Part shown: positions 54,491 to 63,503 of the stretch, piece after piece | Layout: every line of letters begins with the position of its first letter | Position numbering within the stretch: position 1 is the first letter of the stretch | NCBI GenBank assembly: GCA_947475685.1 | Contig: CANJNC010000012.1 | Coordinates: 1-64,000 of the forward strand | From: Comamonadaceae bacterium | GTDB taxonomy: Bacteria; Pseudomonadota; Gammaproteobacteria; Burkholderiales; Burkholderiaceae_C | Direction of reading: 5' to 3' | DNA length: 64,000 nucleotides | Program-made: the position numbers and the translations under genes | Notes under the pieces: generated by a model | Database searches by the model: none | What the model was told of the DNA's origin: nothing | What the model saw: only the letters and a program-made list of their open reading frames with translations

Positions 54491-55381
54491 ATGAAGCAAA
54501 TCGTATTTTTAGGCATGGGAAAAATGGGTTTGCCCATGGCCATGCATCTTAAAAAAAATGCTGGCGTCTCGCATGTAATGGTTTTTGATGTGGATGCATC
54601 TAGACTTCGCTTGGCCGAGCAAGAGGGGTTGAGCGCAGTTGTTGATTTGCCCAAAGAGTTGTCTCAAGCCCAGTTGATTTTCTCTTCCCTTCCAAATGAT
54701 GCAGCGCTGTTGAGTGTTGCCAATGAGGTGCTCTTGAACGCTTTACCAGGCACTGTTTTCATCGACACCAGCACGGTGTCCGTGCGTGCATCAGCCCAGG
54801 TCAACACCATCCTTCAAGCAAAAGGCATTGACTATTTACGTGTGACGGTCTCTGGCAACAACCATATGGCAAAAGCTGCACAATTGACCCTGATGGCCTC
54901 GGGCCCGAGGTCTTCTTTTGACGAATGTGGGGCCTTGCTGTCTTCTTGGGGTACAAAGATATTTTATCTGGGAGACGCCGAGCAAAGTCGTTTGATGAAA
55001 CTGGTGGTCAATTTAATGATCGTGCAAACCTCTGCGATGCTGGCAGAAGGTTTGACCTTGGGGCGTGCTGGCGGCTTGGATTGGTCTCAGATGTGGCAAG
55101 TCATTTCCGAGAGCGCTGTGGGCTCTCCCATCATCAAAGCCAAATCAGCTCAATTGGGCTTGCCTTTGGGCCAAAGAGACTTTACACCGACCTTTACAGT
55201 GCCGCAAATGCAAAAGGATTTGTCCTTGATGCTAGAGGCTGCCGATCAATTGAATGTGCCCCTGGTTCAAACAGCCACGACCTTTGAGTGGATGAAGTCT
55301 GCGGTGGCTCAAGGGGATGCACAGCTCGATTACGCTGCAGTGATCAAGGTCATCGAACGAATGAGTGGCCTAAAGGACTGA
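54491..55381 (+). CDS. NAD(P)-dependent beta-hydroxyacid dehydrogenase (3-hydroxyisobutyrate dehydrogenase family) 2
   Basis: The 296-residue protein has FLGMGKMGLPMA at the N-terminus, DTSTVSV near residue 97, VSGNNHMAKAAQ near 119 and the catalytic Lys in LMKLVVNLM near 170. It shares the unusual SGN-x-AKA signature with the gene at 52484 and is probably an ancient duplicate. It ends a rightward block and converges on fpr. Confidence 0.88.
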   Translation: MKQIVFLGMGKMGLPMAMHLKKNAGVSHVMVFDVDASRLRLAEQEGLSAVVDLPKELSQAQLIFSSLPNDAALLSVANEVLLNALPGTVFIDTSTVSVRASAQVNTILQAKGIDYLRVTVSGNNHMAKAAQLTLMASGPRSSFDECGALLSSWGTKIFYLGDAEQSRLMKLVVNLMIVQTSAMLAEGLTLGRAGGLDWSQMWQVISESAVGSPIIKAKSAQLGLPLGQRDFTPTFTVPQMQKDLSLMLEAADQLNVPLVQTATTFEWMKSAVAQGDAQLDYAAVIKVIERMSGLKD

Positions 55382-55398
55382 TCGAGATGGATCAAAGA

Positions 55399-56172
55399 TC
55401 ATTGTTCAACAAAAGCGCGTTCAACCACGAATTGTCCAGGTTTGCTGGTATTGCCTTCAATGAATTGGCGACTTTCTAAAATGTTCTTTAAGTCTTTAAG
55501 CATTTGAGGACTGCCACAGAGCATCACGCGATCGGTCAGTGGGTTTAGATCGGGAAGATTTAAATCTGTTGCCAATTTACCTGTTGTGATCAAGTCAGTG
55601 CTTCGGCCTTGGTTTCTAAAGGGCTCTCGTGTGACGGTCGGGTAATACATCAACTGCTCGGTGACCATCTCACCCAGCAACTCGTGTCGGGGCAGCTCTT
55701 GAGTGAGGTAGTCGTGGTAAGCGAGTTCTTTGACTTCTCGCACTCCGTGGATCAAAATGACCTTTTCAAACTTCTCGTACGTTTCAGGGTCTCTGATGAT
55801 GCTTAAATAGGGTGCAACTCCTGTTCCAGATCCAATCAGGTATAAATTTTTAGCCGGCAAGAGATAATCGATGAGCAAGGTGCCGGTGGGCTTTCTGCCC
55901 ACAATGATCATGTCTCCCACTTGGATGTGTTGCAATTTGGATGTCAAAGGACCATCGGGCACTTTGATGCTCAAAAATTCAAGGTGCTCCTCGTAATTGG
56001 CACTGACGACGCTATAAGCACGCAACAAAGGTTTGTTGTTGACCATGAGACCAATCATGGTGAAGTGTCCATTGGAGAAACGAAGTGCCATGTCTCTTGT
56101 GGTGGTAAAGCTAAAGAGACGATCTGTCCAATGGTGGACAGACAAAACCTTTTCTTGATGCATGGCGCTCAT
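55399..56172 (-). CDS. fpr: Ferredoxin-NADP reductase Fpr
   Basis: The 257-residue protein has the FAD motif RAYSVVSANYE near residue 50 and the NADP motif LIGSGTGVAPYLSIIRDPE near 111, with GSPQMLKDL near 216. It moves electrons between NADPH and ferredoxin or flavodoxin and could feed the Rieske oxygenase of this region. It is transcribed leftwards, alone. Confidence 0.93.
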   Translation of the reverse strand: MSAMHQEKVLSVHHWTDRLFSFTTTRDMALRFSNGHFTMIGLMVNNKPLLRAYSVVSANYEEHLEFLSIKVPDGPLTSKLQHIQVGDMIIVGRKPTGTLLIDYLLPAKNLYLIGSGTGVAPYLSIIRDPETYEKFEKVILIHGVREVKELAYHDYLTQELPRHELLGEMVTEQLMYYPTVTREPFRNQGRSTDLITTGKLATDLNLPDLNPLTDRVMLCGSPQMLKDLKNILESRQFIEGNTSKPGQFVVERAFVEQ

Positions 56173-56357
56173 GATGATGTTGGGGCTAGATGAGAGGGGA
56201 GATTAGACAGGCCCTCACTTTTGTGACCATAAGAGAGGGCCGATGTACTTATTTTAGCAGGCAAGACGGCAATGACTAAGAAAAAAACGCATAAGCTTAA
56301 ACCTCCCGGTTGGCCGCCTCTCTTGTTTTTTCATTGAAGGTCGTTGTGAAGGAGGGG
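56173..56357. other. Spacer with inverted repeat and a tiny ORF
   Basis: GGCCCTC at 56210-56216 pairs with GAGGGCC at 56235-56241 around an 18-base loop. On the + strand an ATG at 56272 opens a 21-codon frame to TGA 56335-56337 (MTKKKTHKLKPPGWPPLLFFH); I see no strong ribosome-binding site. Neither element is assigned a function. Confidence 0.35.
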
Positions 56358-58034
56358 TCAAATAAAAAGAGGCTTTTTGCCCAAAAGTTGATCAAAGAGG
56401 TCTTCCATATTTTCAAGTGTTGGACTCTCTCCTCTCCAGCCTACCATTTGATCCGGGCGAATAAGTGCCATGGGTTGAATGTAGAGCTCTTGCAACTCTT
56501 TGAGGGGCAGGTGCAGACACTTGAGTTCAAGGCCTTTTTTCTTTGCAGCGGCAACCCAATTGGAAAAATCGACTTCACCTGACTGATTGCACAGCAGCGT
56601 CCACTCTGCTCCAAACACGTCGTACAAAGAGCGACCATCTTCAAGCCAAATGTGCGGTGGACGCCCTCCTGGGCATGCGCTTGGTTGGTAATGGTTGGCC
56701 TCATCTTTGGGCGCAGAAGTGCCGTCCTTGACGACGATGGGGGAGTGGTCATAGCGTCCCCCAAAAGTCACGCCTGGAATATTGAACTCAAGCCTGACGT
56801 GGGCGTTAAAGTGAACGCTTGCTTGAGCCCGCTCAACTTGAGCCTCTTTGGTATCCAGTTCAAACTCGTCGCTCACTGGGTACAGTCCAACAGAGTCGGC
56901 AAATTGTCTTGCATAGGTGGTGTTTCTAAGTGCAAGGGGGCGACGCTCGAGCGCATAACTATTTAAAAGTTCAGCGGGTGCGAGGCCTTTGACCACATGT
57001 GCCAATTTCCATCCTAAATTGACCGCATCTTCCACGGCCGTGTTGTAGCCCAAGCCTCCGGTTGGCGTGAACAAGTGGGCAGCGTCACCCATCAAAAAAA
57101 CACGTTCTTTGGAGAAATATTCTGCAACCAAGGAGTGCCCGGCAATCCAAGTCTGCATGGACAAAACCTCAAAGGCCACATCACAGCCCATGAGTTCTCC
57201 AAGTCTTGTTTTGACTTCATCTAAGCCCCAGTGTTCTGCGCTTTCGCCTTCGTGAAGTGCGCAGTGAAAGGCAAATTGTTCGTGGCCATCAACGGCGGCT
57301 AAAAAGCAGCGCCGCTGTTTGTTGACCGTGACATACATCCACGCCCTTGGATGTGGGATGTGTTTGTACAGGTCACTTGAGCTCAAGTACACGGCAAACA
57401 TCTCGCCTCCCATGTAATTTCTTTTAACGCCTGTTTCTCCAGTGAACGATATCCCCAGTTGGTGACGAATGGTGCTTCTCGGTCCGTCTGCGCCCACCAA
57501 GTATTTGCATTTGAATGTCTCTGTGGGACCGATCTGGTCTTTTGAGCAAGGTGCGGCATGAACGGTGACGTGATCCGCATGCATTTCAAAGTCAAGGACC
57601 TTCCAGCTGAACCTGATGTCATTGAAAGCATGACTGGCCGCGTGTTTTTTTAGGACAGTTTCAACAAATTTTTGTGAGACACGGTGCGGCAACTCTGCAG
57701 CACTCCAAGAGCCTTTGAGGTCTTTGATTTTTTTCACCGCCTGTGCTGCCGTGGGCAAAGAGAGTCTTGCCAATTCATGTCGAGACAGCCTGGTGAAATA
57801 AGCAATGTCAGTGGGGTGATCACTTGGCAAGCCCAAAGCGCGAATTTCTTGCGCAAAACCTAGACGCCTGTAATGCTCCATCGTTCTGGCTTGCGTGGCA
57901 TTGGCTTGAGGATTGAAGGCCGTTGAGGGTTTCATGTCCAAAAGAAGGCAAGACACGCCTTTGCGGCCAAGTTCGCAGGCCAAAATCAGGCCACTGGGCC
58001 CGCCTCCAGCAATGATGACGTCAAATTCTGTCAT
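56358..58034 (-). CDS. FAD-dependent aromatic monooxygenase 2 (PheA/TfdB family)
   Basis: The 558-residue protein has GGGPSGLILACEL near residue 10, VGADGPRSTIRH near 186 and MGDAAHLFTPTGGLGYNTAVED near 315, the FAD signatures of aromatic hydroxylases, followed by a thioredoxin-like C-terminal domain (DVFGAEWTLLC). It is divergent from an NTF2-like protein and Bug 8 genes. It would hydroxylate a phenolic acid. It is clearly distinct from the 2661-4292 paralog. Confidence 0.9.
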   Translation of the reverse strand: MTEFDVIIAGGGPSGLILACELGRKGVSCLLLDMKPSTAFNPQANATQARTMEHYRRLGFAQEIRALGLPSDHPTDIAYFTRLSRHELARLSLPTAAQAVKKIKDLKGSWSAAELPHRVSQKFVETVLKKHAASHAFNDIRFSWKVLDFEMHADHVTVHAAPCSKDQIGPTETFKCKYLVGADGPRSTIRHQLGISFTGETGVKRNYMGGEMFAVYLSSSDLYKHIPHPRAWMYVTVNKQRRCFLAAVDGHEQFAFHCALHEGESAEHWGLDEVKTRLGELMGCDVAFEVLSMQTWIAGHSLVAEYFSKERVFLMGDAAHLFTPTGGLGYNTAVEDAVNLGWKLAHVVKGLAPAELLNSYALERRPLALRNTTYARQFADSVGLYPVSDEFELDTKEAQVERAQASVHFNAHVRLEFNIPGVTFGGRYDHSPIVVKDGTSAPKDEANHYQPSACPGGRPPHIWLEDGRSLYDVFGAEWTLLCNQSGEVDFSNWVAAAKKKGLELKCLHLPLKELQELYIQPMALIRPDQMVGWRGESPTLENMEDLFDQLLGKKPLFI

Positions 58035-58240
58035 GATTCGAATGTAAGGTGGATGGGTAAATCAAAGCCGTCAATTCTCTCATGTCTTGGGTCTTTTAAG
58101 GGTAACTCAGTTGAACTTATTGGAAAATCGGTTGTAATATCTAGGGTTTGTTCAAGGCCTGTGACGCGGTCGTTAGGCGCAGGTTCCTTGAGAGGGTGCT
58201 TTTATATTTTTTTTATTCAACGCAAAAGGCAGTGTGCATT

Positions 58241-58846
58241 ATGGATTCGACTATGGTTCAACAGTTAAAGATTCGGCAGTTGGTTGAAAACTGGGCAGTG
58301 TGGAGAGATGCAGGAGACTGGGACCGTTTCAGAACTGTTTGGCATTCGGATGGCGTCATGATGGCGACCTGGTTTCAGGGGCACTTTGAGGAATTCATCA
58401 ACGTCACGATTGAGGGCTGGAACAAGGGCGTGAGTATTTTGCACTTTTTAGGAGGTTCCTCCATTGAGGTTTTGGGTACGCGCGCAATTGCACAAACGAA
58501 AATGACCATCTCTCAACGCGGTTTGGTTCAAGATGTTTTATGCGACGTGGTTTGCACAGGACGCTTTTACGATTTTTTTGAAGAAAGAAATGGGCAGTGG
58601 GGCTTGGTGCATCGCCAGCCCATTTATGAAAAAGATCGAATCGATCCCGTTGACCCCAGTGCCAAACTGGTTTTGGATTCACAAGCCTTGTTGGCATATC
58701 CCGAAGGTTATCGTCACTTGGCTTATATCCAAACGAACATAGGATACACCGTGAAGATGGACATGCCCATGCTCAAAGGGGAAGTGGTTCAAACTCTTTA
58801 CCAACGAGGCGCAGATTGGTTGTCTGGAAAACCATTGGTGCGTTGA
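58241..58846 (+). CDS. NTF2-like (SnoaL-type) protein
   Basis: ATG 58241 (MDSTMVQQLKIRQLV) begins the recognisable fold; the longer frame upstream lacks support. The 201-residue protein has the NTF2-like pattern ENWAVWRDAGDWDRFRTVW and VCTGRFYDFFEERNGQW. Relatives are isomerases, dehydratases or oxygenase beta subunits. It precedes Bug 8 closely and is divergent from the hydroxylase, so a role in the same pathway is likely. Confidence 0.8.
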   Translation: MDSTMVQQLKIRQLVENWAVWRDAGDWDRFRTVWHSDGVMMATWFQGHFEEFINVTIEGWNKGVSILHFLGGSSIEVLGTRAIAQTKMTISQRGLVQDVLCDVVCTGRFYDFFEERNGQWGLVHRQPIYEKDRIDPVDPSAKLVLDSQALLAYPEGYRHLAYIQTNIGYTVKMDMPMLKGEVVQTLYQRGADWLSGKPLVR

Positions 58847-58891
58847 GTGTGAATGACCTCGCCAACTTCCAAGTCACAATTAGGACGCAGC

Positions 58892-59887
58892 ATGGATAGA
58901 AGACAACTCATTAAAACGATGGCCCTGAGCAATGCAAGCGCCTTGCTTGGCCTCTCAAGCCTAGACGTCAGTGCCCAAAGTGCAGATGCATTTCCCTCTA
59001 AGGCGATTCGAGTGGTGGTGCCTCAACCTGCGGGTGGTGGGTTTGATTTCGTCGCCCGCGTGATGGCCGACAAGTTGGCGCAGCGTTTCACCCATGGTGT
59101 GGTGGTCGAGAACAGAACCGGTTCAGGGACCTTGGTGGGCACAGATATGGCGGCCAAAGCGCCAGCCGACGGCTACACCTTGCTTTTGGGCTCTGTCTCC
59201 AACATGGTCCTCAATGCGGGGCTTTATAAGAATCTGTCCTACGACCCCGTTCGGGACTTTGAGCCTTTGGGCTTGGCCGTGGGTTACAGCTACACCTTGG
59301 TGGCGAGAAAAGAGGCGGCTCAAAAAACCTTGCTGGATTGGATCGAGTTGGCTCGTGCCAAGCCTGGTCAAGTGACCTATGCTTCTGCAGGCAATGGTTC
59401 TGGGCAACACGTCCTGGCGGCCGCCTTGTGGCACTTGGCCGGTGTGCAACTCACACACGTGCCTTACAAGGGTGCTCAGGCAGCGTATACAGATTTGATG
59501 GGCTCCCGAGTGGATTTGTTCTTTGATTTGTCATCAACGGCGCGCGTTCATGTGGACTCGGGCCAACTCAAAGCAGTTGCTGTTTCTGGCCCGCAGCGCT
59601 TGGGCATGCATGCGCAAGTGCCCACATTAAAAGAAAGTGGTATTCAAAATCTGGAGTTGGAGTCATGGTTTGGCTTGTTCGTGTCAGCCAAAACGCCCGC
59701 TAAAGAGTTGAGCGTTCTAAAAGCAAGCGTCTTGGAGGCCATGGCGGCACCCGAGATCAAGGATCGCTTTGAAAAGCAAGGTGGACGATTTTTAGGCTTG
59801 GGTTCAGACGAGAGCAAGGCGATTTTAAAAAGAGATTTGGCCCGTTGGGTGCCGTTGATTCACTCCCTTGGCATCCTGCCTGAGTAA
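58892..59887 (+). CDS. Bug-family solute receptor 8 with Tat-like signal
   Basis: ATG 58892 (MDRRQLIKT) is chosen over ATG 58853 because it puts a twin-arginine near the N-terminus; either is possible. The product (331 residues from this start) has signal DRRQLIKTMALSN..SAQSAD, then FPSKAIRVVVPQPAGGGFD, VENRTGSGTLVG, ADGYTLL and VPYKGAQAA. Most Bug proteins use Sec signals, so the RR motif is notable. It follows the NTF2-like gene. Confidence 0.88.
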   Translation: MDRRQLIKTMALSNASALLGLSSLDVSAQSADAFPSKAIRVVVPQPAGGGFDFVARVMADKLAQRFTHGVVVENRTGSGTLVGTDMAAKAPADGYTLLLGSVSNMVLNAGLYKNLSYDPVRDFEPLGLAVGYSYTLVARKEAAQKTLLDWIELARAKPGQVTYASAGNGSGQHVLAAALWHLAGVQLTHVPYKGAQAAYTDLMGSRVDLFFDLSSTARVHVDSGQLKAVAVSGPQRLGMHAQVPTLKESGIQNLELESWFGLFVSAKTPAKELSVLKASVLEAMAAPEIKDRFEKQGGRFLGLGSDESKAILKRDLARWVPLIHSLGILPE

Positions 59888-60159
59888 ATCCATGATAAAC
59901 GATCAAGCCCCAAAAGCTTAAAAGTGCCTTGGAATCCCTCAGGGTAAAATACCAGGCTTGGTGCAAGTGGACAGGGGTCAGCGCACAATCATTGACGCGT
60001 GCGATGTACTTTTGTTCACGACAGATCAGGCCCCAAGCGGATTTGGATGCGGATGCCACGCACCTTGAGCATTTAAAGTTGAGAGATGCTTTGAATGTGT
60101 TGAGGTTGGTTGGGCATCAAGTGAAGAATGTTGTTTAATTAATCAAAAGGAAAATCAGT
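59888..60159. other. Intergenic region without a supported gene
   Basis: This 272-base stretch holds only short frames (for example about 69 codons at 59929-60138 on the + strand and an antisense one) that look like noise: no family motif and poor ribosome-binding sites. The end should carry the promoter for the RutE-like gene; AAAAGGAAAA at 60146-60155 is its ribosome-binding site. Confidence 0.5.
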
Positions 60160-60747
60160 ATGACGATCGATCAAAATGCAATGAATGCACTCTTTAATGA
60201 TGCGAGAACAGCCAACGGATTTATTGACAAAGCGGTACCCGCCGATTTGTTGCATAAAGTCTATGACCTGGCGAAGATGGGTTCGACCTCAATGAATTGC
60301 CAGCCTGCAAGGTATATCTTTTTGACCTCAACTGCTGCCAGAGAGCGTTTGTTGCCTGCCATGAGTCCAGGAAACTTGGATAAAACCAAAAGTGCGCCCG
60401 TCACCGTGATCATTGCCACTGACAACCGCTTTTATGAAAACATGCCCAAGGTGTTTCCCAATAAGCCCGATGCCAAAGAGATGTTTGCTGGCAATGCGGG
60501 TTTGGCTGCGGGCACGGCCAGCAGAAACGGTACATTGGGGGGCGCTTATTTCATGATCGCAGCCAAAGCCTGTGGCTTGGACTGTGGTCCCATGAGTGGT
60601 TTTGATGCGGCCAAAGTGAACCAAGAGTTCTTCCCTGACGGTCGTTTTTCAGCGAACTTCATTGTCAACTTGGGCTACATCGATTCGTCTAAATTGTTCC
60701 CACGCAATCCAAGGTTGAGTTTTGACGAAGCTTGTCAAGTTCTCTAA
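60160..60747 (+). CDS. rutE: Malonic semialdehyde reductase (RutE/HadB-type nitroreductase family)
   Basis: The 195-residue protein fits the RutE branch of the nitroreductase fold: NALFNDARTANGFIDKAV, STSMNCQPARYIF near residue 46 (FMN contact), TLGGAYFMIAAKACGLDCGPMSGFD near 125-149. It reduces malonic semialdehyde to 3-hydroxypropionate. It is next to the TauE/SafE gene. No other rut genes are visible, so a general semialdehyde role is likely. Confidence 0.85.
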   Translation: MTIDQNAMNALFNDARTANGFIDKAVPADLLHKVYDLAKMGSTSMNCQPARYIFLTSTAARERLLPAMSPGNLDKTKSAPVTVIIATDNRFYENMPKVFPNKPDAKEMFAGNAGLAAGTASRNGTLGGAYFMIAAKACGLDCGPMSGFDAAKVNQEFFPDGRFSANFIVNLGYIDSSKLFPRNPRLSFDEACQVL

Positions 60748-60771
60748 GCTGATATTTTGATAGCTTGGCCC

Positions 60772-61515
60772 ATGGTCGACCCCTGGTTTTACGGGGTGGC
60801 CATTCCTGCGGTCATTGTTTTGGGCATCAGCAAGAGTGGCTTTGGCTCAGGCTTGGGTTCGATTGCTGTGCCTTTGATGGCGATGGTGGTGAGCGTGCCA
60901 GCGGCCGCAGCCATTTTGATGCCTGTTTTACTGGTTCTGGATCTTTTGAGCATCCATGCCTTTAGAAAAGACTATGACAAAGACCTCTTGAAGTGGTTGA
61001 TCCCTTGGTCAATCTTTGGTGTGTTCATTGGCTATTTATCCTTTAAAACATTGGACTCCAGGTGGGTGTCTGGCATTGTGGGTGTTTGTACGTTGTTGTT
61101 TTTGGTGCAACGTATTTTTTTCCCCAAGTCTAGATTGTTCTCCTCTCCCAGTAAGCGCACTGGTATTATGCTCACCATCACCTCCGGGTTCACGAGTTTT
61201 TTAGCGCACGCTGGAGGCCCTCCCATCAACGCCTTCATGCTGCCCTTGAACTTGGCACCCATGAGATTTGCAGCCACATTGGCTGTACTTTTTACGTGCG
61301 TGAATTTGTCAAAATGGGTGCCTTATTCCTTGCTGGGGCTGCTCGATACGCAAAACATGATGACGTCCTTGACCTTGCTGCCTTTTGCACCCATTGGGGT
61401 GTGGCTTGGCATTCGGTGGGCAAAGAAAATGAAACCTGATTTGTTTTTTAAGTTGGTCCACGTGGGGATGTTTGTCACGGGCTGTAAGCTCATTTGGGAT
61501 GCCTTTGGTTCATGA
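60772..61515 (+). CDS. TauE/SafE-family sulfite/sulfoacetate exporter-like permease
   Basis: The 247-residue protein (ATG 60772; a TTG at 60757 is possible) has about eight hydrophobic segments and the family repeats ISKSGFGSGLGSIAVPLMA near residue 22 and TSGFTSFLAHAGGPPINAFML near 138. It could export sulfite, which would suit the sox genes 15 kb upstream, but the family also moves organic sulfonates and acids. Confidence 0.87.
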   Translation: MVDPWFYGVAIPAVIVLGISKSGFGSGLGSIAVPLMAMVVSVPAAAAILMPVLLVLDLLSIHAFRKDYDKDLLKWLIPWSIFGVFIGYLSFKTLDSRWVSGIVGVCTLLFLVQRIFFPKSRLFSSPSKRTGIMLTITSGFTSFLAHAGGPPINAFMLPLNLAPMRFAATLAVLFTCVNLSKWVPYSLLGLLDTQNMMTSLTLLPFAPIGVWLGIRWAKKMKPDLFFKLVHVGMFVTGCKLIWDAFGS

Positions 61516-61538
61516 TGGGTTCATTGAGCGTGTGATTC

Positions 61539-62012
61539 ATGGGGGGATTAAAAGTGCGTGTTTTTGAAACTTTGGAATCGGTGTTGACCCATGTGGGGCA
61601 AGAGGTTGCCCAAAGCGATTGGGTTCAGATCTCGCAAGAGCGCATCGACGGGTTTGCAAACGCGACCGAAGACCATCAGTGGATCCACACAGATCCCGTT
61701 AGAGCATTCCATGGGCCCTTTAAAACCACCATTGCACATGGTTTTCTCACCTTGTCGATGATTCCTACACTCTTTGATCAATCCATTGAGTTTCAGTGGC
61801 GTTCGATGGGGATCAATTATGGATTGAACAAGGTGAGGTTCACCGGGACCGTGCCCGTGGACAGTCGAATCAGGGCCACGTTTACACTTCTCAGTGCCAT
61901 CATCGTTGAAGAGCCAAGAGGCTTACAAACAACGTGGCACGTTGAATTGACAAGAGAAGGTGTCGACAAGCCAGTGTGCGTTGCAGAAAGCGTGTTGCGG
62001 CACTATGTTTAA
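61539..62012 (+). CDS. MaoC family (R)-specific enoyl-CoA hydratase-like dehydratase
   Basis: The 157-residue hot-dog-fold protein has the hydratase motif FANATEDHQWIHTDPVRA near residue 40-57, with catalytic Asp and His, and TIAHGFLTLSMIP near 67. It hydrates enoyl-CoA in the R-configuration. It is followed by convergent trmL. Confidence 0.88.
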   Translation: MGGLKVRVFETLESVLTHVGQEVAQSDWVQISQERIDGFANATEDHQWIHTDPVRAFHGPFKTTIAHGFLTLSMIPTLFDQSIEFQWRSMGINYGLNKVRFTGTVPVDSRIRATFTLLSAIIVEEPRGLQTTWHVELTREGVDKPVCVAESVLRHYV

Positions 62013-62026
62013 GCGCTAAACTTATT

Positions 62027-62497
62027 TTAATTTGCCCCAGCAAAGTGATGCTGCCTCCATGCCTCATACAAAACAATGGCCACGGTGTTGGAGAGGTTCA
62101 GGCTTCTTTGCCCTTCTATCATTTTGAGTCTCAGTAAATGGGACGCATCGAATTGCTCTCTGAGCTCCAGGGGCAAACCACGTGTCTCTTGTCCAAAAAG
62201 AAACCAATCCCCGGGTAGAAAATTCGTTTCATGCGCATAAGACACGCCTTTGGTGCTGAGAGCGAACAGGCGAGATGCATTGGGTGCTTGTGTTTGAAGG
62301 AAAGTTTCCCAGTTGGGGTACTTTTGCACATCTGCATATTCGTGATAATCAAGACCTGCCCGTCTCATCAATTTATCTTGCATGGTGAACCCGAGGGGTT
62401 CAATGAGGTGAAGTTTTGAGCCGGTATTGGCAGCAAGACGAATGATATTGCCCGTGTTGGGCGGGATCTCGGGTTGGTAGAGGATAATTTGAAACAT
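62027..62497 (-). CDS. trmL: tRNA (cytidine/uridine-2'-O)-methyltransferase TrmL
   Basis: ATG at 62495-62497 (MFQIILYQPEIPPNTGNIIRL) is the standard start; upstream in-frame residues are not part of the family. The 156-residue SPOUT protein has the knot motif LFGQETRGLP near residue 98 and RSLNLSNTVAIVLYEA near 129. It methylates wobble position 34 of tRNA-Leu isoacceptors. Confidence 0.96.
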   Translation of the reverse strand: MFQIILYQPEIPPNTGNIIRLAANTGSKLHLIEPLGFTMQDKLMRRAGLDYHEYADVQKYPNWETFLQTQAPNASRLFALSTKGVSYAHETNFLPGDWFLFGQETRGLPLELREQFDASHLLRLKMIEGQRSLNLSNTVAIVLYEAWRQHHFAGAN

Positions 62498-62567
62498 AGA
62501 ACCCAATGATAACCTTCGCTTATCCACCATTTGCGCGGAACACAGCTTGGGATGGGTTTAACTTTGA

Positions 62568-63503
62568 GTGAGAAATGTATTGAACCCCAACGAACGCATT
62601 GACCCTGTTGCCTCAAGACTTTGGCTGGAAGTTAAAAGCCGGGCGCAATTCAACAAAGCGCACCCTTTGCGAGATGAGGTGACCTCTCGTCTTTTGGAGC
62701 ATCTTCACGCCATGATTTTAGATCCCAAGGACTGGCTAGTTTGGCGTCCTTTGTCAGGGGGCTGCATGTCGATGCGCGAATTGAGCCTCAAGTTTCCAAA
62801 GTCAAAAAGTCATTTCTGGCAGGAAAGTCCTCTCGCTAGGAAAACGGTGCTTGAAGACCAAAAGCCCCAAAGTCTCTTGCAGTGGGTCCAGCAATTTTTG
62901 GCACTCCATCGTGGACCAGGCGCCATGCCAATGCAAGCGTTCACTCCCAATTCAATGGATTTGATTTGGTCCAATTTAGGGATGCACAATGAGCACGATC
63001 CCATTGAGGTCATCAAAATTTGGGCCAGTCTATTAAGACCTCAAGGTGTGGCCGTGTTTTCTTGTTGGGGACCAGACACATTAAAAGAGTTGAGGTCTAT
63101 GTATGCCAACTTGGGTTGGCCTGTCCCCATGCACCCCTTGGTTGACATGCACGATTGGGGGGATTTGCTGGTGCAAAACGGCTTGTCTGACCCCGTCATG
63201 GACATGGAGTATGTGAGTTTGACCTATGACAAGGTGGAGGTGTTGTTGTCCGATTTGAGGCTTTTAGGAAGAAATTTAAGCCCTGTTCGCATGGGGTCTT
63301 TGCGTTCCAAAACATGGGCAAACGACTTGCATCATGCGCTAGAGCAAGAGCGCGTGAAGGCAGGTGGGCGTTTGAAATTAAGCTTTGAGATCATCTACGG
63401 ACATGCATTCAAAGCAAAGCCCAAAGCCTTGGTGGCCAAGGAGGTGCAAGTGTCTCTAAACGACATGAAGTTGCAGCTTAAAAATAAGCCTCTGCGGAAT
63501 TGA
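62568..63503 (+). CDS. BioC-like class I methyltransferase fold with degenerate SAM motif
   Basis: GTG start; 311 residues. The N-terminus (NPNERIDPVASRLWLEVKSR) and C-terminal parts (SNLGMHNEHDP, LLRPQGVAVFSCWGPDTLKELR) match the BioC-like methyltransferases often found upstream of coxB in Burkholderiales. The expected glycine-rich motif I is not seen; that place reads WRPLSGGCMSMREL near residue 62. It may have lost activity or changed function. coxB follows. Confidence 0.78.
   Translation: MRNVLNPNERIDPVASRLWLEVKSRAQFNKAHPLRDEVTSRLLEHLHAMILDPKDWLVWRPLSGGCMSMRELSLKFPKSKSHFWQESPLARKTVLEDQKPQSLLQWVQQFLALHRGPGAMPMQAFTPNSMDLIWSNLGMHNEHDPIEVIKIWASLLRPQGVAVFSCWGPDTLKELRSMYANLGWPVPMHPLVDMHDWGDLLVQNGLSDPVMDMEYVSLTYDKVEVLLSDLRLLGRNLSPVRMGSLRSKTWANDLHHALEQERVKAGGRLKLSFEIIYGHAFKAKPKALVAKEVQVSLNDMKLQLKNKPLRN

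Noticed and set aside
59929-60138. Small gene of 69 codons before the RutE-like gene
   Set aside because: No ribosome-binding site, family motif or convincing composition; the opposite strand also has an open frame.
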